DNA of 41,428 nt from an uncultured Actinomycetes bacterium (GTDB lineage Bacteria > Actinomycetota > Actinomycetes > Mycobacteriales > Mycobacteriaceae), in NCBI GenBank assembly GCA_903877095.1, contig CAIRCP010000004.1, positions 1 to 41,428 of the forward strand. Direction: 5' to 3'. Of this stretch, positions 34,546 to 41,428 are shown piece by piece (the first letter of the stretch is position 1; every line of letters begins with the position of its first letter). The notes beneath the pieces were generated by a model. It had not been told where the DNA came from and made no database searches. It saw only the letters and a list, made by a program, of their open reading frames with translations. The position numbers and the translations under genes are program-made.

Positions 34546-34872
34546 TTAGTTTCCGTTCAGGCGATCCGCGTCGGTCTCGGTCAGTTCGGTCGCCCGGCTC
34601 TCCACACCCGCCGTCTCCGGTTCGATACGGTCCCGGATCGCCAGCTTCATCCACCGGGTGACGACACCCGGGGCGATCTCCAGGTCCACATGGTCGTCGG
34701 TGATGCCGGCGATGGTGCCCTGCAAGCCGGAGGTGGTGTTCACCCGGTCGCCCACCCGCAGCGAATCCTGCAGGTCGATCGTGGCCTGCATGGCCTTCCG
34801 CTGCCGGCGCGACGCGAAGAACATAAAGGCGCCCATAATGATGATGAGGGGCAAGAAGCTCATAAGTTCCAT
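34546..34872 (-). CDS. yajC: Preprotein translocase subunit YajC
   Basis: 108 residues. Small accessory subunit of the SecDF complex. One N-terminal membrane helix (MSFLPLIIIMGAFMFFA), followed by the family signature SRRQRKAMQATIDLQDSLRVGDRVNT (split here as SRRQRKAMQ and LRVGDRVNTTSGLQG) and LEIAPGVVTRWMKLAIRDRI. A short acidic tail follows. ATG at 34872 is chosen by match of MELMSF to the usual N-terminus; the ATG at 34863 is an alternative. The frame open to 34959 is basic and not conserved. Divergent from the nitroreductase gene. Confidence 0.93.
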   Translation of the reverse strand: MELMSFLPLIIIMGAFMFFASRRQRKAMQATIDLQDSLRVGDRVNTTSGLQGTIAGITDDHVDLEIAPGVVTRWMKLAIRDRIEPETAGVESRATELTETDADRLNGN

Positions 34873-35005
34873 GGCAGCGCGTGTCTTTCGTGTTGTTCGG
34901 GTTCGGGTCTTTCCCCCGCGGGCCCGCTGAACGGGCACCGCGGCTGTCCAGTCTGCCATTTAGTTCGCCCGCCGTTGCGCGGGCACCGGCGCGGCGGGGA
35001 CGACA

Positions 35006-35725
35006 ATGACCGTCATGGACCTGATCGAGACGTTGCGCAGCACCGGCGCAGTGCGTGAGTTCACCGGCGAGCCGGTCGCCGACGACGTCGTGGCGCGGGT
35101 GCTCGACAACGCCCGGTTCGCACCCAGCGGCGCCAATGCCCAGGCTTGGCACGTCGTCCTCGTCAAGGCCGACGACCTGAAGACCCGCCTGCGCGATCTA
35201 TACCTGCCGGGCTGGCGCGATTACCTGGCGATGAGCGCTGCGGGCCTGCGCCCCTGGGCGCCGACCAATGACCCCGACGCCGAGTTCGCGGCGCTGGCCG
35301 CCGCCCCGGACGAGGTGTTCGCGGCGGCCGGGCACGGGTTCGCGGCTGAGCTGCACCGCTGCCCCGTGCTGCTGGTGGTGTTCGCCGACCTCGCCGCGCT
35401 GGCCGCGGTGGATCGCGATGCCGACCGGTATTCGTTCGCCGGCGGCGCATCGGTCTACCCATTCGTCTGGAGCATCCTGCTGGCAGCTCGAGCCGAAGGC
35501 CTCGGCGGAGTTCTCACCACCATGGCGATCCGGCAGGAGGACGACGTGAAACACCTCCTCGGCGCGCCGGATCAGTGGGCGGTGGCCGCTGTGGTGGCCC
35601 TCGGGCATCCCGTGCGGCCCGCACGGCGGCTGCGCCGACAGCCGGTGTCTGCCTTCGCCACGGTGGACTCGGTGCAGGGGTCGGCGCTGCCGGACGCCGG
35701 TCGGTTGCCACCGGACGGTTCGTGA
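35006..35725 (+). CDS. Nitroreductase-family flavoprotein
   Basis: 239 residues. FMN-dependent nitroreductase fold: N-terminal STGAVREFTGEPV (the usual R-[RS]-[FY] motif), RFAPSGANAQAWHVVLV (FMN-contacting serine/asparagine region), a central lid region, then GGASVYPFVWSILLAARAEGLGG and an ending VALGHPVRPAR. Members reduce nitro groups, quinones or enones with NAD(P)H; the substrate is unknown. ATG at 35006, with a second in-frame ATG at 35015. It diverges from yajC and is not at this place in M. tuberculosis as I recall, so it may be an accessory insertion between yajC and gabT. Confidence 0.88.
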   Translation: MTVMDLIETLRSTGAVREFTGEPVADDVVARVLDNARFAPSGANAQAWHVVLVKADDLKTRLRDLYLPGWRDYLAMSAAGLRPWAPTNDPDAEFAALAAAPDEVFAAAGHGFAAELHRCPVLLVVFADLAALAAVDRDADRYSFAGGASVYPFVWSILLAARAEGLGGVLTTMAIRQEDDVKHLLGAPDQWAVAAVVALGHPVRPARRLRRQPVSAFATVDSVQGSALPDAGRLPPDGS

Positions 35726-35783
35726 AAGATCGCCCCTAGTTTCGAAATCTCTGTGACAGTGCCGTGACGCTGCGGGTTTCTTG

Positions 35784-35811
35784 TTGCGCGACGTGCCCGT
35801 CGGACTAGGCT
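35784..35811 (+). promoter_or_regulatory. Putative sigma-A-type promoter of gabT
   Basis: TTGCGC (35784-35789) and TAGGCT (35806-35811) are separated by 16 bases, 46 bases upstream of the gabT start. The first three bases of the -35 box and the TANNNT of the -10 box fit mycobacterial housekeeping promoters. Confidence 0.45.
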
Positions 35812-35857
35812 CATCTCACCAATTCGTTCCGCGCGACGCGCCGTGCAGGAGACCACC

Positions 35858-37216
35858 GTGACCACTGTTGAACAGACCGTTGAGCAAACCCGCCGTATCG
35901 CCACCGCGATCCCCGGTCCCATCTCGGCCGAACTGAGCAAACGCAGAGTCGCAGCGGTGGCCAAGGGCGTCGGCTCCACCATGCCGGTGTTCGCCGCCCG
36001 GGCTGGTGGCGGCATCGTCGAGGACGTCGACGGCAACCGGTTCATCGACCTCGGCTCGGGCATCGCGGTCACCACGATCGGAAACGCCTCGCCCCGGGTG
36101 ATCGACGCGGTCCGCGAGCAGGTCGCCGATTTCACCCACACCTGCTTCATGGTCACCCCCTATGAGAGCTACGTCGCGGTCGCCGAGCACCTCAACCGGC
36201 TGACTCCGGGTTCCTACGAGAAGCGCACGGCGCTGTTCAACTCCGGCGCCGAAGCGGTGGAGAACGCGGTCAAGATCGCTCGCCTCTACACCGGCCGTAC
36301 CGCGGTGGTGGCTTTCGATCACGCCTACCACGGCCGCACCAACCTGACCATGGGCCTGACCGCCAAGTCGATGCCCTACAAGAGCGGTATGGGTCCGTTC
36401 GCCCCGGAGATCTACCGCGCGCCGATGTCCTACCCGTATCGCGACGGGCTGATCGACAAGGAGTGGGGCACCAACGGCGAGTTGGCCGCCGAACGCGCAC
36501 TGACCGTCATCGACAAGCAGATCGGTGCCGCCAACCTGGCCGCGGTGATCATCGAACCGGTCCAGGGCGAGGGCGGATTCATCGTTCCCGCACCGGGATT
36601 CCTGCCGGCGCTGCGCGCCTGGTGCTCGGCCAACGACGTGGTGTTCATCGCCGACGAGGTGCAGAGCGGGTTCGCCCGGACCGGTGCGATGTTCGCCTGT
36701 GACGACGAGGGCATCGAACCCGACCTCATCATCACCGCCAAGGGCATCGCCGACGGGCTGCCGCTGTCCGGCGTCACCGGGCGAGCCGAGATCATGGACG
36801 CCACCCACGTCGGTGCGGTGGGCGGCACCTACGGCGGCAACCCGCTGGCCTGCGCGGCGGCACTGGCCACCATCGAGACCATCGAACTCGACGGTCTTCT
36901 CGACCGCGCCAAAGAGATCGAGCGACTGATGAAGGACCGGCTCGGCCGGTTGCAGGCCGACGACGACCGGATCGGCGACGTCCGCGGACGCGGCGCGATG
37001 ATCGCCGTCGAACTGGTGAAATCCGGCACGGCAGAACCGGATCCGGATCTCACCAAGACCCTGTGCGGCGCCGCGCACGCCCAGGGTGTCATCGTCCTGA
37101 GCTGCGGCACGTTCGGCAACGTGCTGCGCTTCCTGCCCCCGTTGTCCATCAGTGACGACCTGCTGAACGAGGGCCTCGACGTGCTCGCCGCGATCCTCGC
37201 CGACATCCCGCGGTAA
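35858..37216 (+). CDS. gabT: 4-aminobutyrate aminotransferase
   Basis: 452 residues. PLP enzyme moving the amino group of GABA to 2-oxoglutarate, giving succinate semialdehyde. Class III aminotransferase with FIDLGSGIAVTTIGN near residue 65, NSGAEAVENAVKIAR, FDHAYHGRTNLTMGLT, IIEPVQGEGGFI, FIADEVQSGFARTG (the PLP-binding Asp) and LIITAKGIADGLPLSG with the Schiff-base Lys295. GTG 35858 is preferred because AGGAG (35847-35851) is six bases upstream; GTG 35843 would add five codons. M. tuberculosis has gabT (Rv2589) here too. A GABA-permease-like gene fragment lies further right in this window. Convergent with the DUF1304 gene. Confidence 0.93.
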   Translation: MTTVEQTVEQTRRIATAIPGPISAELSKRRVAAVAKGVGSTMPVFAARAGGGIVEDVDGNRFIDLGSGIAVTTIGNASPRVIDAVREQVADFTHTCFMVTPYESYVAVAEHLNRLTPGSYEKRTALFNSGAEAVENAVKIARLYTGRTAVVAFDHAYHGRTNLTMGLTAKSMPYKSGMGPFAPEIYRAPMSYPYRDGLIDKEWGTNGELAAERALTVIDKQIGAANLAAVIIEPVQGEGGFIVPAPGFLPALRAWCSANDVVFIADEVQSGFARTGAMFACDDEGIEPDLIITAKGIADGLPLSGVTGRAEIMDATHVGAVGGTYGGNPLACAAALATIETIELDGLLDRAKEIERLMKDRLGRLQADDDRIGDVRGRGAMIAVELVKSGTAEPDPDLTKTLCGAAHAQGVIVLSCGTFGNVLRFLPPLSISDDLLNEGLDVLAAILADIPR

Positions 37217-37293
37217 GGAAGCCGCGTCGACTCTGCGCCCAGAGCGGCCGACCGCGGCTGGAGTTGCCCTGGACGCAGCATCGACGGCCTTCT

Positions 37294-37677
37294 TTAGAGC
37301 AGTCCGGCCGCCAGCAGCACGACGGCAAGCAGCGGGAAGGCACCCTGGGTGACGGCCGCGCGGGCCTTGTCCGGCGAGGACCCGACCAGCACCAGCGCGG
37401 CGGCCAGCATCGAGCCGACGCCGGCGAAGACCAGAGCGGCGCCGACACTTCGGTGCCCGAGGACGACGAATACGATCCCGACCGCGGTGACGACGGCCAG
37501 GAACAGGTTGTAGAAGCCCTGGTTGAACGCCAGCATCTTGGTGGTCTCCGCCTCCTCGGCGGTGGTCCCGAACGTCGCGCGGGTTCGCGGTGCGGTCCAC
37601 CGGAAAGACTCCAACACGAAGATGTAGACGTGCAGCAGCGCTGCGAGGCCGGCGAAGACAAGCCCTGCGGTAATCAT
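37294..37677 (-). CDS. DUF1304-type small membrane protein
   Basis: 127 residues with four membrane helices. N-terminal AGLVFAGLAALLHVYIFVLESFRW, a conserved polar loop TFGTTAEEAETTKMLAFNQGFYNLFLA, then AVGIVFVVLG, a third helix and a C-terminal LLAVVLLAAGLL. The LHVYIFVLE and NQGFYNLFLA strings are typical of the DUF1304 family, whose function is unknown. ATG at 37677. It sits between gabT (convergent, 77 bases) and ruvB (same strand, 23 bases downstream of it), the place where M. tuberculosis has other genes (fadD9, PE_PGRS44, as recalled). Confidence 0.85.
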   Translation of the reverse strand: MITAGLVFAGLAALLHVYIFVLESFRWTAPRTRATFGTTAEEAETTKMLAFNQGFYNLFLAVVTAVGIVFVVLGHRSVGAALVFAGVGSMLAAALVLVGSSPDKARAAVTQGAFPLLAVVLLAAGLL

Positions 37678-37700
37678 TCGGTTCTCCGTATGTCAGGCGA

Positions 37701-38774
37701 TCAGAGATCGCGGTCGAAAAGTCCTGGTTGTCCCAGCCCGCCGATGGCAGGCGGCGGCGTCATCCCCAGATGGGTCCAGGCCAGCGGGGTGGCGACCCGG
37801 CCGCGCGGTGTGCGCGCGATCATCCCGGCGCGCACCAGGAACGGCTCGCACACCTCCTCCACGGTCGCGGCCTCCTCCCCCACGGCCACTGCCAGCGTCG
37901 AGACGCCCACCGGCCCGCCGCCGAAGCTGCGCGTCAGCGCCGACAACACCCCCCGGTCGAGACGGTCCAGGCCGAGTTCGTCGACGTCGTAGATCGCCAG
38001 AGCGGCCTTGGCGACGTCGCGGGTGATCACACCGTCGGCCCGCACCTCGGCGTAGTCCCGTACCCGGCGCAACAGCCGGTTCGCGATCCGCGGGGTGCCA
38101 CGGGAGCGCCGGGCGATCTCCGCACCGGCTTCCACCCCGAGTTCGATGCCCAGGATGCCCGCCGCGCGGTGCAGCACCTGTTCCAATTCGGCCGGCTCGT
38201 AGAAGTCCATGTGGGCGGTGAAGCCGAACCGGTCGCGCAGCGGCCCGGTCAGTGCGCCCGAACGCGTGGTGGCGCCGACCAGGGTGAAGGGGGCCACGTC
38301 CAGCGGGATCGACGTCGCCCCGGGGCCTTTGCCGACGACGACGTCGACGCGGAAATCCTCCATCGCCAGGTACAGCATCTCCTCGGCCGGCCGGGCGATG
38401 CGGTGGATCTCGTCGATGAACAGAACATCACCCTCGACAAGGTTGGACAGCATGGCGGCCAGATCCCCCGCCCGTTCCAGCGCCGGGCCGGAGGTGACCC
38501 GCAACGCCGAGCCCAACTCGTGGGCGATGATCATCGCCAGCGACGTCTTGCCCAGGCCCGGCGGACCGGAGAGCAGGATGTGATCCGGTGTGCCGCCGCG
38601 GTTCTTGGCGCCCTCGATCACGAGTTGGAGTTGCTCGCGCACCCGCGGCTGACCGATGAACTCACCCAGCGAGCGGGGCCGGAGGCTGGCGTCGACGTCG
38701 CCTTCGCCGACGGTCAGCGCCGCCGAGACCTCGCGCTCGGGAGCGTCGTCGTCGTTCTCCTCGAATCTGCCCAT
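37701..38774 (-). CDS. ruvB: Holliday junction branch-migration ATPase RuvB
   Basis: 357 residues. Hexameric AAA+ motor that drives branch migration with RuvA. Walker [10 protein letters not shown] (70-78), Walker [11 protein letters not shown], sensor 1 [20 protein letters not shown], arginine-rich sensor 2 [19 protein letters not shown], and a C-terminal winged-helix domain with [20 protein letters not shown]. Full length. ATG at 38774, 12 bases after the ruvA stop. Last gene of the ruvC-ruvA-ruvB operon. Confidence 0.97.
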   Translation of the reverse strand: MGRFEENDDDAPEREVSAALTVGEGDVDASLRPRSLGEFIGQPRVREQLQLVIEGAKNRGGTPDHILLSGPPGLGKTSLAMIIAHELGSALRVTSGPALERAGDLAAMLSNLVEGDVLFIDEIHRIARPAEEMLYLAMEDFRVDVVVGKGPGATSIPLDVAPFTLVGATTRSGALTGPLRDRFGFTAHMDFYEPAELEQVLHRAAGILGIELGVEAGAEIARRSRGTPRIANRLLRRVRDYAEVRADGVITRDVAKAALAIYDVDELGLDRLDRGVLSALTRSFGGGPVGVSTLAVAVGEEAATVEEVCEPFLVRAGMIARTPRGRVATPLAWTHLGMTPPPAIGGLGQPGLFDRDL

Positions 38775-38786
38775 CGGCCGGCCGCT

Positions 38787-39377
38787 CTACTTCTTCCCCA
38801 GCATCGACAGCGCCGCACGCAGCGCGCTGGAGGTGGTCGCCTCCGGGTCCGCGGCGAGCACCTTGTCGCAGGCGTCCTCGGCCTGCTTCACCGGGAAGCC
38901 AAGGCCGACAAGGGCTTCCACGACCGGCATCCGGATTGCGTGACCGGTCGCCGAGGCCGCCGCCGAGCCTCCGGGCGTCGTGCCGATCTTGTCGCGTAAC
39001 TCCAGAACCAGGCGTTCGGCGCCGCGTTTGCCGATGCCCGGCACCCGGGTCAGGGCGGCGACGTCGCCGTCCGACAGCGCCCGGCGCAGCGCTGCGGCGT
39101 CGTAGACCGCCAGGGTGGCCAGGGCGATCTTCGGGCCCACCCCGGAGACCCCGAGCAGCGTGGAGAACAGATCCCGGGCCTCGCCGTCGGCGAACCCGTA
39201 GAGCGTCTGAGAGTCCTCCCGCACGATCATCGCGGTGACCAGGCGCGCCTCGGTGCCGCGCCGCAGTGTGGCCAGCGTCGACGGGGTGGCCATGATCTTG
39301 TAGCCCACCCCGGCGGCCTCGACGACGACGTGGTCGAGGGCGATCTCGACCACCTCCCCGCGGACCGACGCGATCAT
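38787..39377 (-). CDS. ruvA: Holliday junction DNA helicase subunit RuvA
   Basis: 196 residues. Binds four-way junctions as a tetramer and loads RuvB. N-terminal OB fold ([26 protein letters not shown]), two helix-hairpin-helix motifs ([16 protein letters not shown] and [22 protein letters not shown]), and a C-terminal RuvB-binding helical domain ([21 protein letters not shown]). ATG at 39377 overlaps the ruvC stop as ATGA. Confidence 0.96.
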   Translation of the reverse strand: MIASVRGEVVEIALDHVVVEAAGVGYKIMATPSTLATLRRGTEARLVTAMIVREDSQTLYGFADGEARDLFSTLLGVSGVGPKIALATLAVYDAAALRRALSDGDVAALTRVPGIGKRGAERLVLELRDKIGTTPGGSAAASATGHAIRMPVVEALVGLGFPVKQAEDACDKVLAADPEATTSSALRAALSMLGKK

Positions 39378-39931
39378 GCCCGCACCGCTTTCAGCTTGGC
39401 CTCATACATCCGGCGTTGCTCGGCGGCGATCTGCTCGGCCTTGGCCATCCGGGCGATCATCGGCGCGCGCCAGCAGTGGCAGATCGCCAGCGCGAGCGCG
39501 TCGGCAGCGTCGGCAGGCGTCGGTTTCTGCTGCAGTTGAAGGATTTTCGTCACCATCGCGGTGACCTGAGCTTTATCGGCCCGGCCGTTGCCGGTGACCG
39601 CAGCCTTCACTTCGGTGGGGGTGTGGAAATGCACGTCGATCTCCCGGCGGGCGGCGGCCAATGCGATCACCCCGCCGGCCTGCGCGGTGCCCATCGCGGT
39701 GTTGGCGTTCTGGTTGGAGAAGACCCGTTCGATGGCCACCACGTCGGGCAGGTGGGTATCCATCCAGTGCTCGACGGTGTCGCTGATCGCCAGCAGCCGT
39801 TTGGCCAGCGGGTCCTCGGAGTCGGTGCGGACCACGTCGACGTCGAGGGCAATGACCTGTCGGGCGCTGCGGCTCTCGATCACCGACAGCCCGCAGCGGG
39901 TCAACCCGGGGTCGACTCCCATCACCCGCAC
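39374..39931 (-). CDS. ruvC: Crossover junction endodeoxyribonuclease RuvC
   Basis: 185 residues. Cuts Holliday junctions symmetrically. RNase H-like fold with the four acidic residues in place: Asp7 ([12 protein letters not shown]), Glu68 ([11 protein letters not shown]) and the C-terminal Asp pair ([14 protein letters not shown]). GTG at 39931. First gene of the operon, preceded by a LexA-type SOS box 17 bases upstream. The C-terminus has a basic/alanine tail ([17 protein letters not shown]). Confidence 0.96.
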   Translation of the reverse strand: MRVMGVDPGLTRCGLSVIESRSARQVIALDVDVVRTDSEDPLAKRLLAISDTVEHWMDTHLPDVVAIERVFSNQNANTAMGTAQAGGVIALAAARREIDVHFHTPTEVKAAVTGNGRADKAQVTAMVTKILQLQQKPTPADAADALALAICHCWRAPMIARMAKAEQIAAEQRRMYEAKLKAVRA

Positions 39932-39948
39932 ATCCAGCCTTCCCGTCT

Positions 39949-39964
39949 ACGAACAGCTGTTCGA
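39949..39964 (-). promoter_or_regulatory. LexA (SOS) box upstream of ruvCAB
   Basis: On the minus strand the 16 bases read TCGAACAGCTGTTCGT, against the mycobacterial LexA consensus TCGAAC-N4-GTTCGA: 11 of 12 fixed positions match. It lies 17 bases before the ruvC start and just downstream of a TATGGT -10-like hexamer (39971-39966), where LexA would block transcription. ruv genes are known SOS genes. Confidence 0.8.
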
Positions 39965-40018
39965 TACCATAACGGGGATAGGCGACATTCCGGCGCACAA
40001 ACACACCGGGGTGACGAC

Positions 40019-41302
40019 TCAGTGGCCGCCGTAGTCGAGGTCATCAACGATGTCCTCGAAGTGCCCGGTGCGCTTGGCCACCGAGCGTTTGGCCAGGGGC
40101 CAGCAGACGATGAGCACCGCCACCGAGATCAGACTGGTCCACACCTGTACCCGGCCGGCCGCGTCGAAGAGCATCACCACGACGACACCGATGACCGCCG
40201 CGATCACCAGGATCGCGAGCCAGGGGTGCAGCCACATCCTCAGCTTGAGCGCATCCCGCTGCTCAGCAGTCATCTTGTCGCGCAACCGCATCTGGGTCAG
40301 CGCGATGAACGCGTACACGAACAGCGCCACCAGGCCCGCGGAGTTCATGATGAAGTCGAAGATTCCGGTTGCGGGGGCGGCAAAGTTGACGGCGACGGCC
40401 GCATAACCGCCCAGGGTGGATGCCAGCACGGCCACGTACGGGACGCCGCGGGCGCGCTTGGCGACAATGCCCGGCGCGAAACCGTCGTCGGCCAGCGCGG
40501 CGAACATGCGCGCCGCGGAGTAGAGGCCGGAGTTGAGCACCGAGCACACGGCGGTGAGGATGACCGCGGTCATGACCACCGTGGCGCCGGGCAGCCCGAA
40601 CAGGCCGAAGATGTAGGCGAACGGCGCGATCTCCTTCGGGTTGGGCAACTGGTTCCACGGCACAACGGTCACGATGATCAAGACACCACCGACGAAGAAC
40701 AGCAGGATCCGCCAGATCACCGTGCTGGTTGCCTGCCGCACGCCTTTGGCCGGGTCGACGGATTCCGCAGCGGCCATCACAGCGATCTCGGTGCCGAAAT
40801 AGGAGAAGATCACCAGCGCGACACCGGTGACGATGGGCCAGAGGCCATTCGGCGCGAATCCGCCGTGCTGCCACAGGTTCGGGATCGAGAAGTGCGACTT
40901 GGGCCACAGCCCGAAGATGTACAGCGTGCCGATGCCGAGGAACACCACAATGGCAAGCACTTTCACGCTGGCCAGCCAGAACTCGACCTCACCGAACGAC
41001 CGCAGCGATATCAGGTTGGTCGCGGTGAACACCAGTAGCAACAGCACCGAGAACAGCCAGTTCGGCACACCTGGGAACCAGCCGTTCAGGATCGATCCTC
41101 CGACGACTGCCTCGAACGCGATGACGCCGACCCAGAAGTACCAGTACAGCCAGCCGACGATATAGGCCGCCCAGTCCCCCAGGCCTTCGCGGGCGTATTC
41201 CATGAACGACCCGACCACCGGCCGCGCGGCTGCCATCTCACCGAGCATCCGCATCGCGAGGAACACCAGCAGACCGCCGAAGAGGTAACTCAGCACGGTT
41301 GT
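40019..41302 (-). pseudogene. 5'-truncated amino acid/GABA permease (AAP family)
   Basis: About 428 residues homologous to GabP/AnsP-like amino acid permeases remain. Helices from TTVLSYLFGGLLVFLAMRMLGEMA onward are intact, including FSYFGTEIAVMAAAESVDP, SVLNSGLYSAARMFAALADDG and a charged C-terminus (HFEDIVDDLDYGGH). Full-length relatives begin with a cytoplasmic tail and helix 1, carrying the GGAIGAGLF-type substrate motif, before this point; here both are missing. The frame upstream of about 41302 is unrelated and has no good start (only a TTG at 41356). The break coincides with the left edge of a probable insertion sequence, so the gene is most likely inactivated. An alternative is a readthrough product from an element promoter. 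Confidence 0.72.
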
Positions 41303-41428
41303 GTCCCAGCGGCGGTGTAAATGAGGACGGACGTAGGTTCCTTCTAGAGCTACCAACTCAACGAAGGAAGGACTACGCCCGTGCCAACACGAGTATCACC
41401 TATCGAGAAGATCCGCGGCGAGATCGAC
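41303..41428 (+). mobile_element. Left end of a probable insertion sequence (runs off window)
   Basis: Permease homology stops at about 41302. The following sequence contains GTGTAAATGAGGAC (41316-41329), resembling the GTGTAAA ends of IS256-family elements, then a short leader and a forward reading frame starting at 41381. The exact terminus (41303-41315) and any target duplication cannot be fixed without the other end. Confidence 0.5.
41381..41428 (+). CDS. N-terminus of a probable transposase (3' end outside window)
   Basis: Sixteen codons are visible, MPTRVSPIEKIRGEID, from a GTG at 41381 with AAGGAAGGA (41364-41372) eight bases upstream. Position next to a truncated permease and the IS-like end suggests a transposase, possibly mutator/IS256 type. 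Sixteen residues are too few for a firm family call. Confidence 0.45.
   Translation, partial: MPTRVSPIEKIRGEID

Overview
The window is high-GC chromosomal DNA that looks like a fast-growing, non-tuberculous mycobacterium (Mycolicibacterium-type). The evidence is a paired mmpS/mmpL locus, an atypical second type II topoisomerase resembling the TopoM known from M. smegmatis, many GTG starts, and a backbone whose gene order matches, from memory, M. tuberculosis Rv2572c-Rv2594c: aspS, zinc peptidase, hisS, MBL hydrolase, ppiB, relA, apt, peptide-binding lipoprotein, secF, secD, yajC, gabT, ruvB, ruvA, ruvC.

Layout. (1) 1-2650: three forward genes. They encode a Val/Glu/Lys/Pro repeat protein cut by the window edge, a secreted/membrane LGFP-repeat protein with a proline-rich and charged tail, and a small glycine-zipper protein. 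Strong hairpins follow the first and third genes. (2) 2789-7096: the two subunits of a gyrase-like type II topoisomerase. (3) 7103-10641: mmpS-mmpL lipid/siderophore-type export pair on the minus strand, joined by an ATGA overlap. (4) 10768-12081: condensation-fold acyltransferase. (5) 12100-19044: aspS, HExxH peptidase, a secreted protein with an MmpS-like tail, a YbjN-like protein, hisS overlapping an MBL hydrolase, and membrane-anchored cyclophilin. (6) 19066-26521: an accessory cassette inserted between ppiB and relA, which are neighbours in M. tuberculosis. It holds a universal stress protein, an APC permease, a copper amine oxidase, an orphan ATP-grasp ligase and a NylB-type serine hydrolase. 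(7) 26623-34872: relA, apt, lipoprotein, secF, secD, yajC on the minus strand. (8) 35006-39931: nitroreductase, gabT, DUF1304 membrane protein, and ruvC-ruvA-ruvB under a LexA box. (9) 40019-41428: an amino-acid/GABA permease whose N-terminus has been replaced by the end of what looks like an insertion sequence. The first 16 codons of that element's gene run off the window.

How the parts may work together. Backbone genes cover translation (aspS, hisS), stringent response and purine salvage (relA, apt), protein export (yajC-secD-secF) and Holliday-junction processing (ruvCAB). The accessory cassette reads as an amine import and oxidation module. Permease, ATP-grasp ligase, oxidase and amide hydrolase parallel, with non-homologous enzymes, the four steps of the E. 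coli Puu (gamma-glutamyl-putrescine) route. This is inference.

The most striking sequence-level signal is a set of short tandem duplications lying exactly over gene 3' ends and their stop codons (permease, NylB-like hydrolase, relA, lipoprotein). At the lipoprotein/apt junction the 38-bp period preserves a GTGA stop/start overlap in every copy. The result is two chained 13-codon mini-ORFs between the two genes. No tRNA, rRNA or CRISPR array was seen, and no gene-free stretch exceeds 300 bases.
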